Assembly (NCBI RefSeq): GCF_022539505.1 | Contig: NC_061510.1 | Coordinates: forward strand, 278,090,330-278,154,329 | DNA length: 64,000 nt | Origin: Lolium rigidum | Lineage: Eukaryota > Streptophyta > Magnoliopsida > Poales > Poaceae | Direction: 5' to 3' | Part shown: piece after piece, positions 44,697 to 56,030 of the stretch | Numbering within the stretch: the stretch's first letter is position 1 | How the letters are laid out: each line of letters opens with the position of its first letter | Translations under genes and position numbers: made by a program | The notes under the pieces: model-generated | Told to the model about the DNA's origin: nothing | The model's database searches: none | What the model saw: only the letters and a program-made list of their open reading frames with translations

Positions 44697-45584
44697 TCTA
44701 TCTGCCTCTTCGTTCCACTGGAACTTCTCTCCTTGCTTGATTAGAGCGTAGAACGGTAACGCTTTTTCTCCCAGTCTGGCGACGAATCTGCTTAAAGCTG
44801 CGACTCGCCCAGTTAACTGCTGTATTTCTTTCAACTTTGTTGGCTTCCTCATTGTTACGATAGCTTGAATTTTTTCTGGATTAGCTTCAATCCCTCTTGC
44901 TGAGACTAGGAACCCGAGAAGTTCTCCTGCAGGAACGTCGAAAGAGCACGTCGTCGGATTCAGCTTGAGACAAAACTTGTCGAGGTTGTCGAAAGTTTCC
45001 TTTAGGTCCTCGATTAATGTTGCCCCCTTTTTTGATGTTATAACGACATCGTCAATGTACACCTGTACGTTTTTCCCAATCTGTGTTGCTAAGAACTTCT
45101 GCATCATCCGCTGATATGTTGCTCCCGCGTTTTTCAGACCAAAGGGCATTGTTCTGTAGCAAAACATGCCGTAAGGTGTAATGAACGCTATTTTGACCTC
45201 ATCCTCTTCTTTCAACCTGATCTGGTTATAACCAGAGTATGCGTCCAGGAAGGAAAGACGTTCACATCCTGCCGTGGAGTCGATAATTTGATCGATCCTT
45301 GGGAGGGGAAAGTGATCCTTTGGACAGTGCTTGTTAAGACACGTAAAGTCGACACACATGCGAAGGACTTTAGTTTTTTTCTTCGGGACCAACACTGGGT
45401 TTGCTACCCACGTGGCCTCTGTATGCAGCTCTTTAATGAAACCAGCTTCTCTGAGTCGATCAATCTCTGACAGCATAGCTTTGCGGTTTGGTTCCGAAAA
45501 ACGCCGCAAAGGTTGCTTAATTGGTCTCGCTATTGGATCCAAGTTTAGGTGGTGCTCAGCAAGTTCCCTGGGTACTCCTGGCAT
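44697..45584 (-). pseudogene. Reverse transcriptase (pol)
   Basis: Copies element RNA into DNA inside the virus-like particle. From 45584: LDPIARPIKQPLRRFSEPNR, KAMLSEIDRLREAGFIKEL, WVANPVLVPKKK, RMCVDFTCLNKHCPKDHFPL, LSFLDAYSGYNQIRL, YRTMPFGLKNAGATYQRMM, VYIDDVVITS with the catalytic YIDD box, CSFDVPAGELLGFLVSARGI and the thumb region up to the RNase H linker. The frame is open over the whole RT. Its 3' side is broken by the solo LTR at 43804-44691. Upstream, 45585-45842 needs frame changes to join the protease. Confidence 0.9.
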
Positions 45585-45842
45585 GTCAGCTGGACACCAT
45601 GCGAAGATTTTCCAGTGCTCACGGAGGAACTCGACGAACGCGCTTTCCTATGCGAGGTCCATATCTGTCGCGATGGACGTTGTTTTCTTCGGATCTGTCG
45701 GGTGAATCTGCACCTCCTTGGAATCTTTTGCAGTGTTAAAGGTTGGTTCTTTGTTAGGCCTCCCTACATCTGGTAGCACATCATAACCGGTCGTGAGCCT
45801 TGACTCCATGTAATCTGCTTGCATCCCGAAAGTTTCTGACAG

Positions 45843-46734
45843 TCAATGAAAATCCTTGTCACATTTATCGGCTAGCGCAAAGCTTCCTTTAACTGTAATT
45901 GGTCCCTTAGGTCCAGGTAACCTCCATAACAAGTATGTGTAATGTGGCACCGCCATAAACCTGGCATATGCTGGCCGTCCCAACAAGGCGTGATACTGTG
46001 ACGGGAAATCCACAACTTCAAACTCCAGCCTCTCTATTCCGTAGTTTTCTCGGGTCCCAAAGCCGAACATCGAGATTGATCTTCCCCAACGGATAACTTG
46101 GCTTTTCTGGCGTGATACCATGGAAACGTGTGTCGGTTGGTTTCAGATTTGCTAGAGATATGTTCATCTTCCTTAGTGTATCTGCGTACATAAGGTTTAG
46201 ACTACTGCCTCCATCTATGAATATGCGGGATACATCAAATCCTGCGATTACTGCTGGTAAGATAAGTGCTGACTGCCCTGGTCGAGGAACTTGCTGCGGA
46301 TGATCTGCTATTGTGAAGCCAATGTCTTGCCCTGACCAATTTAAATACTCAATCGTTGGTGGAGGCATCTTCTCTGCCATGAACACCTGTCGCGAGATTA
46401 CTTTCTGAGCTCTATTGGACGGCCTACCCTTCTGAATCATCGAGACCGCTCCGTTGGAGTTGGGATCAACGTATGGAGGTGGTTGTGGTGCTGCCGCTAT
46501 TCTGAGCTGGTGTCGATTTTCGTCCGTAATTGCGGGAGGAGGTGGCAAGTGGATCTCACTCCTGGGCCCTTGAGGGTTTCTATTTATCGCCTGCGCATTG
46601 GATTGCCCTGCAAACCTTAGCATTGCCTGAAAATTTCGACAGTCCTTCTGCAGGTGTCCTGACTGTCTCTTCCCATTGCTGTCGAGATAAAAGTGCATCT
46701 GACATGGCCCGTTCATCATATCCTCGGGGGACAC
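45843..46734 (-). pseudogene. Gag C-terminus and aspartic protease
   Basis: The frame from 46734 begins with gag tail (GHLQKDCRNFQAM, the end of a zinc-knuckle-like motif), a Pro-rich linker (IHLPPPPAITDENRH), and the protease: ILPAVIAGFDVSRIFIDGGSSLNLMY. The flap/active-site box DGGSS, in place of DTGA/S, is normal for Tat-lineage proteases. After a frameshift near 46040, FEVVDFPSQYHALLGRPAYARF completes the protease with the LGRP box. Cleaves the polyprotein during particle maturation. Confidence 0.8.
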
Positions 46735-47803
46735 AAAAGGTCTCTGAAACCTTGGCCCACTATTCTGTCTGTTATTTCGGGAATCATCTCTATTGTCACC
46801 TCGCTGCTCGTTGCTCCTTTGATAGTCATCTCTATTGCTTCCTCCACCGCTTGCTCGAAACCCAGCCGAGATTTGACCAGGAGCGTCGTAACTCGAGTAC
46901 TGCCGAGAAAATCGTCGCCTATTTTGGAAATTTCGGTTGCGGTCCTCTTCAGGCGACCTGTGCCGTTTATTGTGAACAGCATCCTCTCCATCTGCTCACC
47001 TGTTTGCTATCTCCATCAATGCCGATACTTGTTTTTGGGTTAGTTCTCCCCAAATCCTCGACAAAGTCTCCTCGTCGAATTCTTGCTACAAACGCATCTA
47101 TCGCTCTCTCGTCAGATATGTTCTCTGCCGAGTTTTTAATGATATTCCACCTTTGGATATACTTTCTCATTGACTCATCATTCTTTTGTCGACACGATCT
47201 CAACTCTTCTAACAACGCAGGTTTTTTGCAGGTAGATCGGAAGTTCTTGACGAACACATCCTCAAAACTGTCCCAGCTGTCGATGGAACCTGGGGGAAGC
47301 TTCTTTATCCACGATCTTGCGGCTCCACTCAGATGTACTTGGATGCTCTGCATGGCTGTTGCTCTGGTTCCTCCTATCAGCTTCACCGTCTCGAGATAAT
47401 CGACCACCCAGTCCTCTGGATCTTGCAGGCCGTCGAATTTTTTGAAATTGTCGGGTAATTTAAACCCTGAAGGAACTCGCGTTTTTCGGACCCTCCTTGT
47501 AAAGCACGGCAGCCCACACATATCCTCATCATCTATCTCTGGGGAGTGTCGATGTTCCCTTCTATTTTGTCGTGCTCTGTCCACTCGTGCTTGCGCTGCT
47601 GTGTCTCGTGCTCCACTTGTTCTCTCGGGACCTGGCGCTGCTGCAGCGGGTCGTGGACTATTTTGCCTTGCTGCCCCTTCGAGAGGCGGAGTTACGAATG
47701 CTGTCCCCATAACTCCAACCCCTGCCATGGCCATGTTGTACAATGCTTCTCTTGGATCTCCGGGAGGTGGTCTATTTGCGAGGATAAAGGCTTGCGTCGC
47801 CAT
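46735..47803 (-). pseudogene. Gag core (capsid region) of the large element
   Basis: The frame from 47803 reads EALYNMAMAGVGVMGT, an Ala/Pro/Arg-rich linker, then the retrotransposon gag core: VPSGFKLPDNFKKFDGLQDP, WVVDYLETVKLIGG, QVHLSGAARSWIKKLPPGSI, WDSFEDVFVKNFRS, SCRQKNDESMRKYIQRWNII. Frameshifts at about 47000 and 46740 move the remainder, including the zinc-knuckle stretch, to other frames. Gag forms the particle that holds the RNA. Confidence 0.8.
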
Positions 47804-48119
47804 ATACCCAGCTTCCGGTGTTTTGGGAATAATATTCCCCTCGTGTCGATTGACATAAAAGACATGTCGAGGTTTTGAACTAAGTTTTCTCTCTCTGCTT
47901 CAGGTATATTTTGCAGACAAGATCTCGCTCTCCTTCGAGCTTCCCTGTGACTATCTCCCGAAGTTCCTGAATGTCGACTTAGCTCCGCTCTTCGCCTGCT
48001 TGATGCAGAGGCTGCTTCCTGCCTCCTATCCAGCTCGATTTTCTATTTCCCAAGCTCCCTCCTGATACGGGCAAGCCTATATTGGTATGCTTGTGACTCC
48101 TCAGGTGTTGCCGCGATAG

Positions 48120-48692
48120 TCATTGGTTCTGTGCCATCGATAGCTCTTGCGACTCGATCCCATACGGCCTGCGGAAATTGCACCATCTCTCGTGTTCCTG
48201 TTCCGATATATTTTGTTCCCAAACCTCGCGCAAGATCTGCGGGATCGACATACGGATTTCCCGCATCATCGAAAGCCTCTGACGTTGCTGGTTCTGTCCG
48301 GCTTGGTTCTCCAATTGCGTAGATCTGATGATATTTTGGACGCTGGACTTTGTCGGGTTTGGTGACACCATCACAGAGATTGGTGAAGACCTTTCCAACG
48401 GTGATGGTTTGTCGAAGAAGTTGAAGCTGTCGGTGTCGCTCGAGTCATCGCTTATATAGGAGTTCGCAGATGACTCGAAGGACATGTCGCTGAAGATCTT
48501 GACGAGTTTTTCGCTCGCCCTGGTGCTGATGAAGCGTGGCGACGAAATCTCCTCGTCGCCTGACTCGATTGATGATGCTGAGCTCGAAAAATCGGGATCG
48601 ACCGCCGATAATCCCGACGAGATCAGAATTTCGAGACGATACGCTCCTTCTTTCTCGACGCGGAAGTGGAACTTTCCGAACGTCATCTCCAT
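48120..48692 (-). pseudogene. Gag N-terminal region of the large element
   Basis: 190 codons from ATG 48692, 160 bases behind the primer site. It reads MTFGKFHFRVEKEGAYRLEI, an acidic Ser-rich middle (SSASSIESGDEEISS), and a Gln/Arg-rich end. A stop at 48120 and frame changes over 47804-48119 separate it from the gag core. This is a variable part with no known domain. Confidence 0.65.
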
Positions 48693-48856
48693 GGGCTACT
48701 CCAGATATGCATATGCATACAAACGGGAGGGCGGGTGAGGTAAAAAATCAACTAGACCAGTTTCGATCTGTTTACCTTTGTCCATTGCGTTGCTTGCAGT
48801 TGACGAAGTCGATGATCTTGAACGTGCCATCGAGATCAGATCCTTGACACCTCTAA

Positions 48857-48874
48857 TCCCCACAGACGGCGCCA
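48857..48874 (-). promoter_or_regulatory. Primer binding site of the large Tat-type element
   Basis: On the minus strand TGGCGCCGTCTGTGGGGA, two bases behind the 5' LTR. The TGGCGCC start pairs with a tRNA acceptor end; which tRNA I cannot fix. Confidence 0.65.
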
Positions 48875-48876
48875 AT

Positions 48877-49262
48877 TGACAAGGTATTAACTTATCAATG
48901 CTTACGGGTTGTAGACTAGGGTTTTGGTCGGAAGTAGAGGGCAAGTAGATCTCGAAGGTTTCAGCCGAAAAGTACTCGACGATATGAAAACTAGGGTTTG
49001 TGAGACAATGATTCGATGCTTTCTTTGTCCCTCGACTCCCCCTTATATAGGAGGCGGAGCCGAGGGATTCTTAATACACAAGTTACAGAGTCCGGGAGGG
49101 TTTCCAACTTATCCCGCAAGATCACAAGTATTGCTTCCTAATACAACTCTAGCTTTCCTTAATAATAATTTGGGCTTCCGATTCTTCTTATCCTTCGGGT
49201 CGTGGGCTTTCAGTAAACCCGGGGTACCATCTTCAGCAGGCCCATTGGGGATGCCTATGTCA
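48877..49262 (-). repeat. 5' LTR of the large Tat-type element
   Basis: 386 bp. TATA-like TATATAAG on the minus strand at 49042-49049. About 11 differences to the 3' LTR by hand alignment. Confidence 0.9.
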
Positions 49263-49592
49263 GCTATATCCTTGACGTGAACGGAAATGTAATATTTCGT
49301 AGAAGGGCAACTTGTATTCCGGGTAGGACTCTCCGTAGAAATCCTAGATATTGGCGCCTTTATAGGCCGGATCCTGGGAGCCCTAGAGGCACAACCACAA
49401 CTCATTGTAACAATGCAAAAGTGCCCATATAATTCCAGACAAGCAATAGTAGGATCTGCCTCCGAGCAGCGTGTTCTGAAGCTAGGTAACTTGTGTACTC
49501 ATGTCCCGATGACTCTCCGCCCTATGGCCCCTTCTTCTTCCCCCCCTCCGTGAAGATCCCTCCTCTGGGATATTATCGAGTAGGCAACGACA
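49263..49592 (+). mobile_element. 5' LTR of a Gypsy-like element, second part
   Basis: Continuation of 23100-23341 after the GCTAT duplication. TATA-like CTTTATAGG at about 49358. It ends TAGGCAACGACA at 49592 and is followed at 49593 by GGTGGCGCTCACCGTGGGG, a primer-site-like sequence. The same family's LTR at 62187-62746 runs in the opposite direction. Confidence 0.75.
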
Positions 49593-49693
49593 GGTGGCGC
49601 TCACCGTGGGGCCAACGGCGTCTGAAGGCCGGAACCGGGCGGGTTCCGCCTTTGGAGGCGTCGGAGACACAATCGCCGTGGGACACGTCTTGT
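49593..49693 (+). pseudogene. Leader and gag start of the Gypsy-like element, first part
   Basis: Primer-site-like sequence and then a frame with FGGVGDTIAVGHVL that joins, across the inserted element, with TNNLPIIPLDECWILA at 56031. The CTTGT duplication sits at the junction. Confidence 0.5.
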
Positions 49694-50866
49694 TGTTGAC
49701 TGCCAAAACCCACCGGCGGGCAGCGGCCTTGTCAACACCGTAGAGCCGGGAAGAGCCTAGAGCTGCGGCTGGCTGAGACCCCTCCGAGCGACGGCCCGCA
49801 ATGCTCTTCTGGTCACACGCGGCGATGCGAAGTGCAAGGGCGTGCCACCTGACCTATACCCGGTCAGGAAGGTGATGGGGATGCCTCGCTTAGTTTCCTG
49901 CAGGGCATACATGTAAACATTAAATACGAGCCTCGATCGGCTCTCGGGTTATCCCGTGAATCGGCTCGAAGAGCCGATCCACCCATGATTCGTACGGGGT
50001 GCACGAATACTTGGTGGTCCTGCTTGATCAAGATAAAGCTAATGAGATCTACGACGATTTAGGGTTTTCACCGCATAATCGGATCATCCTACTCCAGGTT
50101 GGGCCTCGCGGCCACGCACGGTGCTCGTAAGCCGATCCTAAACAAGGCCTAAAAACCAACATGAAGTTGATCCTCGGAACATCCCGTTTAGGACTTGCGA
50201 ACGCCACCCTATGTGCCACTGGATCCTCCCCCCCTTTGTAAGGCCTAACTATTGCAGATCTTAAACTAATCCTTGTAGAACAAGGAGCAATCGTAACGGA
50301 TCAGATCTACTAAATAATGATCAAGCGGGGTGCCGCCCCACATCCGAGATAGGTGTGAGGGCGGCTAGATATGCAAGGGTTGCACTACGTAAGCATGCTT
50401 AAACGAAGAACAATGCTAACCCTATCACATCTATGATAACTACGTTGCTCGCCATCAAAAGCGCTTCGATACGAGCAACGCATGAACAACGTGGGGCTTG
50501 TCGCTGCCTAGATCGCAAGATGCGATCTAGGCAGCATGTCGCTACCCGATAGAAACCCTCGAGATGAAGGAGTTGGCGATGCGCCGAGATTGGTTTGTTT
50601 TTGGGTTGAACGTGAGTTGTTGTTGTTTCATAAACCCTAGGTACATATTTATAGTCCAGGGGACTTTCTAACGTGGGAATATCCCCACCGTACATGAGAC
50701 AAACTCTAACTTCTAATCCATGACGCAATCTACTATAAAAAGATACACGGGTAAACTAACCCAAATTCTCCACATAAGGCCGCTTCAGAAATCTTCCATG
50801 TGTAATCTTCCAAGCCCATCTCTCTCGCGGCCCACCTCCTGATTTGACCAAAATATGGTGATAACA
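49694..50866 (-). repeat. 3' LTR of the complete non-autonomous element
   Basis: 1173 bp, from TGTTGACTGCC to TGGTGATAACA on the plus strand. It contains the palindrome ATCGGCTC-GAA-GAGCCGAT at 49960-49978, present in all three LTRs of the family. Confidence 0.9.
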
Positions 50867-51066
50867 CATGCCCCCCTGGTTTTGGCAATGATAATTCCAA
50901 AACCACTCTGTTTTTCCTTCGAAGGGTCATGTCGTGGCAGAGCAGAGCCGTTACAGCATCCGTCATCATTATGCCCTGTCTTCTCAGCTTCTCTACAAAT
51001 CCTGACAGCTTTGGCGTCGATTCCTTGGAAGCTGTAATGGCATTAAACCTTCACCAGATTTCTCAT

Positions 51067-51073
51067 TATTTAA
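51067..51073 (+). promoter_or_regulatory. TATA-like box upstream of the acidic ORF
   Basis: TTATTTAA-type box 80 bases before the start codon at 51153. Same box and flanks as in the other copy (27701-27708). Confidence 0.45.
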
Positions 51074-51152
51074 CCGTGCCGACTGGTTAGCTCTCTTTAT
51101 CCTCTATTCCATCCCAGCCATCGGCACCAAAAAACCCTCTCCTCCTGTAGCA

Positions 51153-51583
51153 ATGTCCTCCTCTTCCTCTTCCTTCTCAAACCTCTTCCCCCAATCTTCG
51201 CCGAAGAAGAAGAACGAGGACAGCCTTCACCCCGCAGTGAATCCCTTCTCCTCCGACAAGGAGGAGAAAGAAGGAGAAGCAGCGAAGGCCAAGGCCTCCC
51301 CTCCGCCAAGCTCCCGCCGAAGAAGCGCTCCCGCATGTGGGCGGACAGCGAGGACGACGATGACGACGAGGAAGAAGATGAGGAGGAGGAAGATGATTCC
51401 TCCGCCTCCATCGGGTATCCTCCAACGAAGCGCTTCCGCGGCTGGGCGGATAGCGAGGACGATGATGATGACGAGGAGGAGGAGGAGGCTCCAGCGGACG
51501 GCTGGGGCAGCGACGGCGAGGAGCTCCCTGGGAGCAGCGCCGACGACCTCGACGACGGCGACGATGAGGACAGCGACGACTAG
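51153..51583 (+). pseudogene. Antisense acidic ORF with WADSE repeats (frameshifted copy)
   Basis: The first about 54 codons (MSSSSSSFSNLFPQSSPKKK onward) match the intact copy at 27618-27196. A one-base deletion near 51310 then moves the reading into a basic, meaningless frame, while the original frame goes on at 51335 with MWADSEDDDDDEEE, GYPPTKRFRGWADSE, a second acid run and a stop at 51581-51583. Both WADSE boxes and the acid runs survive. The plus-strand start, TATA-like box and tail are shared with the other copy, so the ORF was present in their common ancestor. Confidence 0.6.
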
Positions 51584-52768
51584 TAGAATAGGACTAGCAG
51601 TAGCAGTGCACTAGGCACTAGATCCCTCTTTTGAGAGTCATCGGCTCTTCTTGTAAAGCTGCTCCTTTGAATTAATGAGAACTGTTCTTCCAATTTCTCC
51701 TTTCATTAATCCAATCTCCATCCCTCCGCTTGCCACACCAAGACCGATAGTGACGAATCGGGTCATCATTGATTTTCTCAATCGCGGCGTTTTGCAGCCC
51801 CGCAGCCGATGACTATTCATCGGCTAATTTGAGGAACCAATCCCCTCTTTTTCTCGCAGCACCAGCACGGTCCAAACCTCGTACCAGACGACGGCTTTTC
51901 CTTCCCAGTTTCTCCCTGAGACGATCATGATGCGATAACAACCGAGGTAACTCCAATCGGCTCTCAAGAACGAGGCATTCATAGGCCTGTTGCCCCCCGA
52001 GTCTCAGCCAAGGCACGACAGAGACGAGGATACGCAAATTAGCTGTATGGACCTGGGCTTGATCATATCTGAAGGAGCTTCTTATGCAGAGCCAGCCGAT
52101 CCGAACACAAATCGGCTTCTCAAAGCAGAGAGCCTTCAAGGTGAGCTGCCCCCCGAGCTTCCTCAGTTCTTGCCGGCCAGACCGGCTCCTTTCCTTTGGT
52201 GGCATTGCTCTTGAAGAGAGGATCCGAGCCTCCAAACTACTCCATTGAGGAGTTCCTTGATAAAAAATCTCCCTTTGTGCTCCATTGACCCTCTGATCAT
52301 AACAGTTATCCCCCTTGAGTCGATGTCTGCTGCATCGACTGTTCCAAAAATGTTTTTTTTTATTTGGCCGATTTTTCTTAATCGGCCCCCAATGTTTCAT
52401 TGCACGTATGTTCTCACATGTTTATCTGCACCTGTTCATCTAATTATATGCCCCCCCCGAGCCGATACCTGCTGGATGACTGCAGATATCGGCTTGTATG
52501 GATAGCCGTGGCACTTGCACTTGCACGTCGGCTTCGCAAAAATCCATGCCGACTCTCGTCCGCCGACGTGGCCACTTGCTCGGTAGATCGGTGTTGAACG
52601 CAAGCAGAACATGTGATGAAGGTAATTTTGGCCGATTGCTGGAATCGGCCTCCATATCCATCGGAGAGCTGACTGAAGGTCCTGTAATGTCCCTTCATAA
52701 ACTTTTTGGGGCCGATCACAAGGATCAGCCTCGCCTGGTTTGCTCATTGGTTTGATCTCGCTATTCGG
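51584..52768 (-). other. 3' internal region with GCCGAT hairpins
   Basis: Perfect 8 bp hairpins GGCCGATT/AATCGGCC occur at 52366-52387 and 52630-52650, with further GCCGAT or ATCGGC copies between 51800 and 52900. No gene. It corresponds to 26231-27195 in the other copy. Confidence 0.6.
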
Positions 52769-54860
52769 TTAGGCTGGATAAAACCAACCCAACCTCTGAC
52801 TTGATGCGCTTGCTGTCGTCCACCTTGAGTGCACCGTAGAGTCGTGGAGCACTAAGCTCCGTCGGCAAGACGAGTACCATGTTTGTGCCAGCCGATGTTT
52901 CATCATCGGCTTTCCTTTGTTTGGGCGCCACTCCATTTTCCGTGGACGACCCTCTTCATCCAGGGTTCGCTGAACCTTTGCGGCCGGATCAGGTCGTGCC
53001 TTCCTTAGCGTGTGCAGGTATAAACTTTCGGCTTCCTCCGAGGCCGCGCAATCGCTGAACCCTGCGCTTTTGGGAACGGCTGAGTCCGTCGAGGGCACCA
53101 CCTTGGCCGGTGGTACCTGTCTTCTTCTACTTCTCCCTTGTCTTCGAATCCTCAAGATCTGCCCAACGAGGTGACTCAGCGCGTTTGCTTTGTGGCGGGA
53201 GAGGCCCTAGGCGCTCGAACACGGACACGTTGGCTGCCTCCTTCTTCTTCTTGTTGCATTACGGGCAATTGCCGATTGTGGGCAATCGGCTCATTCCTGA
53301 ATCCCAGCGGTGTCCGAAGAAGGGGCAGTCCCGGTGTACGGCGTTGTCATCTTGCTCCCTTGATGTTTCCGTGGCACGGCGCTCGTGCTCCTCCTCATCG
53401 CGATCCTCGCCGACGATGTCTTCCGGCTTCTCTAGCCGGACGATCTCCTCTATCATCATAATTGGACCGTCGGCGTTGGTCATGCTGACTCACATATTTG
53501 TTGAGGAGATGATCAGAGAGAGGCCGTTGATATCTTATATTCTTCACCTCTCCCTCTGTGACGTAGCGCTTGCCATCATGACGGAGCCGATCGCGTGGAG
53601 CGGCCTCCTCTGTATCCTTGCTATGAGAGCAGCTGCCCTCATCTCCATCTTTGCCGGAGTGGTTCCCAGGTCCTACCATGTTGATGCTTGAACGAGGGAC
53701 TCGGGCGGCAACCCTCGGGGTAGGTGACTTCCACCATGTTAACGGCGGGGAAGGGTTGGGTGTCGACCTTCATGGCGTACTGGTTGAAAATTAACCGCCC
53801 CTTCTCTATCGCCGCTTGGATGTGCTTGACGCCACACCCTGCAGTCGTTGGTGGCATGGGAGAGCGAGTTGTGGAATTTGCAGTACGGCTTTCCGTTCAG
53901 CTCTTTCGCCGTGGGGAACTTGAGACCTTCAGGAATCGTCAACTGTTTCTCCTTGATCAGGAGGTCGAAGATTTGTTCAGAAACTATCAGCATATGAACA
54001 GCGCCACCCGGACCTGTACCAAGACAAGTTCAAGCGTGCAGTAGTCATGGTCGATACAGAGGAAGATGAAGTGCCTGCGGGAGACCATGTCCTTGAGCTG
54101 TGTTGCAAGGCCTGCTACTGCCAACTCGACTGCTTCCTTTTCAGTTATACGAACCGAATAACATCGGTTCCTAAGATTCCTGAAGCGCTGGATGTACTCT
54201 GTCACCGTTTCCCCGCGCTTCGACGTAGTTGTGCTAGATCGGCAATGCTAGACTCGGAAGCTTCGAATGGTATTGCATATGGAGCTGTTCTTCCAATTGC
54301 TTCCAAGGCTTGGATGGAGTTTGCCGGCAAAGAGGTGTACCATCCAAAAGCCGATCCCGTGAGGGACTGTGAAAAGAGCCTCACGCGTAGCTGATCCGAC
54401 ACCGAAGCCGGTCCTAGTTGGGCCAAATATCGGCCGACGTGCTCGATGGAGCTGGAGCCATCCGATCCACCGAATTTGGAGAAGTCGGGGAGCCGATATT
54501 TAGGTGGCAGCGGGATCATCTCGTAATCGTCGGGGTACGGCTTGGAATAGCCGATCGCCCTTCTTTTTCGGCACCATGCCGAACTGGTCTCTCGGTATGG
54601 TACTGATCTGATCCGTTGTGCTTGGCTGTAGGAGTTGCACTCCGAAGATTCGCCGGGGTGGCGTACTTAGCCAGCCATGTTTGCTTTTCCAGCTCCGAGC
54701 CAAGCTGCGAGAGCTGGGCTCGGGAGTTTCGTCGGTGTGGCGTACTTAGTTAGCCACGTCTGCTTCTCAAGCTCTGTTGCTGACGTTCCTCCTGTCAACG
54801 CCGGAGTCCCCGATGTTGTGGCCTGGTTTGTGAGTGCCCAGCATGTCCCACCGGGCGTGC
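52769..54860 (-). pseudogene. Gag-like polyprotein of the complete non-autonomous element
   Basis: From 54700 down: DQFGMVPKKKGD, then (54519-54202) IPLPPKYRLPDFSKFGGSDG, SIEHVGRYLAQLGP, LFSQSLTGSAFGWYTS; then TEYIQRFRNLRNRCYSVRIT; then (53993 on) LTIPEGLKFPTAKELNGKPY followed by YCKFHNSLSHATNDCRVW, a zinc-knuckle-like C-x2-H-x6-H-x4-C motif that is intact here. Charged tail and protease-like start (to about 52770) follow. At least four frameshifts. No RT or integrase motif occurs between the LTRs. Confidence 0.75.
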
Positions 54861-54867
54861 CAGAATG

Positions 54868-56025
54868 TGTTGACTGCCAAAACCCACCGGCGGGCAGCGG
54901 CCTTGTCAACACCGTAGAGCCGGGAAGAGCCTAGAGCTGCGGCTGGCTGAGACCCCTCCGAGCGACAGCCCGCAATGCTCTTACGGTCACACGCGGCGAT
55001 GCGAAGTGCAAGGGCGTGCCACCCGACCTATACTGGTCGGGAAGGTGATGGGGATGCCTCGCTTAGTTTCTGCGGGGCATACATGTAAACATTAAATACG
55101 AGCCTCGATCGGCTCTCAGGTTATCCTGTGAATCGGCTCGAAGAGCCGATCCACCCATGATTCGTACGGGGTGCACGAATACTTGGTGGTCCTGCTTGAT
55201 CAAGATAAAGCTAATGAGATCTACGACGCTTTAGGGTTTTCACCGCATAATCGGATCATCCTACTCCCGGTTGGGCCTCGCGGCCACGCACGGTGCTCGT
55301 AAGCCGATCCTAAACAAGGCCTAAAAACCAACATGAAGTTGATCCTCGGAACATCCTGTTTAGGACTTGCGAACGCCACCCTACGTGCCACTGGATCCTC
55401 CCCCCCTTTGTAAGGCCTAACTATTGCAGATCTTAAACTAATCCTTGTAGAACAAGGAGCAATCGTAACGGATCAGATCTACTAAATAATGATCAAGCGG
55501 GGTGCCGCCCTCACACCTGAGATAGGTGTGAGGGCGGCTAGATATGCAAGGGTTGCACTACGTAAGCATGCTTAAACGAAGAACAATGCTAACCCTATCA
55601 CATCTATGATAACTACGTTGCTCGCCATCAAAAGCGCTTCAGTACGAGCAACGCATGAACAACGTGGGGCTTGTGCTGCCTAGATCGCAAGATGCGATCT
55701 AGGCAGCATGTCGCTTACCTGATAGAAACCCTCGAGATGAAGGAGTTGGCGATGCGCCGAGATTGGTTTGTTTTTGGGTTGAACGTGAGTTGTTGTTGTT
55801 TCATAAACCCTAGGTACATATTTATAGTCCAGGGGACTTTCTAACGTGGGAATATCCCCACCGTACACGAGACAAACTCTAACTTCTAATCCATGACGCA
55901 ATCTACTATAAAAAGATACACGGGTAAACTAACCCAAATTCTCCACATAAGGCCGCTTCAGAAATCTTCCAAGCCCATCTCTCTCGCGGCCCACCTCCTA
56001 ATTTGACCAAAATCTGGTGATAACA
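54868..56025 (-). repeat. 5' LTR of the complete non-autonomous element
   Basis: 1158 bp. It matches the 3' LTR closely, with small indels such as the region near 55510. Confidence 0.9.
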
Positions 56026-56030
56026 CTTGT

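Larger units (their letters stand above)
23342..49262 (-). mobile_element. Large Tat/Retand-type Gypsy retrotransposon with nested insertions
   Basis: Two 386 bp LTRs (23342-23727 and 48877-49262) are flanked by the duplication GCTAT (23337-23341 and 49263-49267). By hand alignment the LTRs differ at about 11 positions, under 3 percent. The minus strand carries gag, protease, RT, RNase H, a second archaeal-type RNase H and integrase; the plus strand carries a separate multi-exon gene (30209-41044). Three later insertions lie inside it: 23994-29076, 31805-38708 and 43804-44691. Without these the element is about 13 kb. Several frameshifts and one in-frame stop make this copy non-functional. 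Confidence 0.9.
49694..56025 (-). mobile_element. Non-autonomous Tat-like element, complete copy
   Basis: LTRs of 1173 and 1158 bp (49694-50866 and 54868-56025) flanked by CTTGT (49689-49693 and 56026-56030). The minus strand encodes a gag-like protein (54860-52769) and no pol; the polypurine tract CAGGGGGGCATG is next to the left LTR on the minus strand. An acidic ORF runs antisense at 51153-51583. It is the same family as 23994-29076, in opposite orientation. Movement needs pol from an autonomous relative. Confidence 0.9.

Noticed and set aside
41425..47803. Endogenous pararetrovirus as source of the RT
   Set aside because: The order protease-RT-RNase H-integrase with LTRs and a target duplication is that of a Gypsy retrotransposon; no movement-protein-like frame is present.
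51097..51411. Minus-strand Ser-rich ORF
   Set aside because: Shadow of the plus-strand acidic ORF in the second copy.
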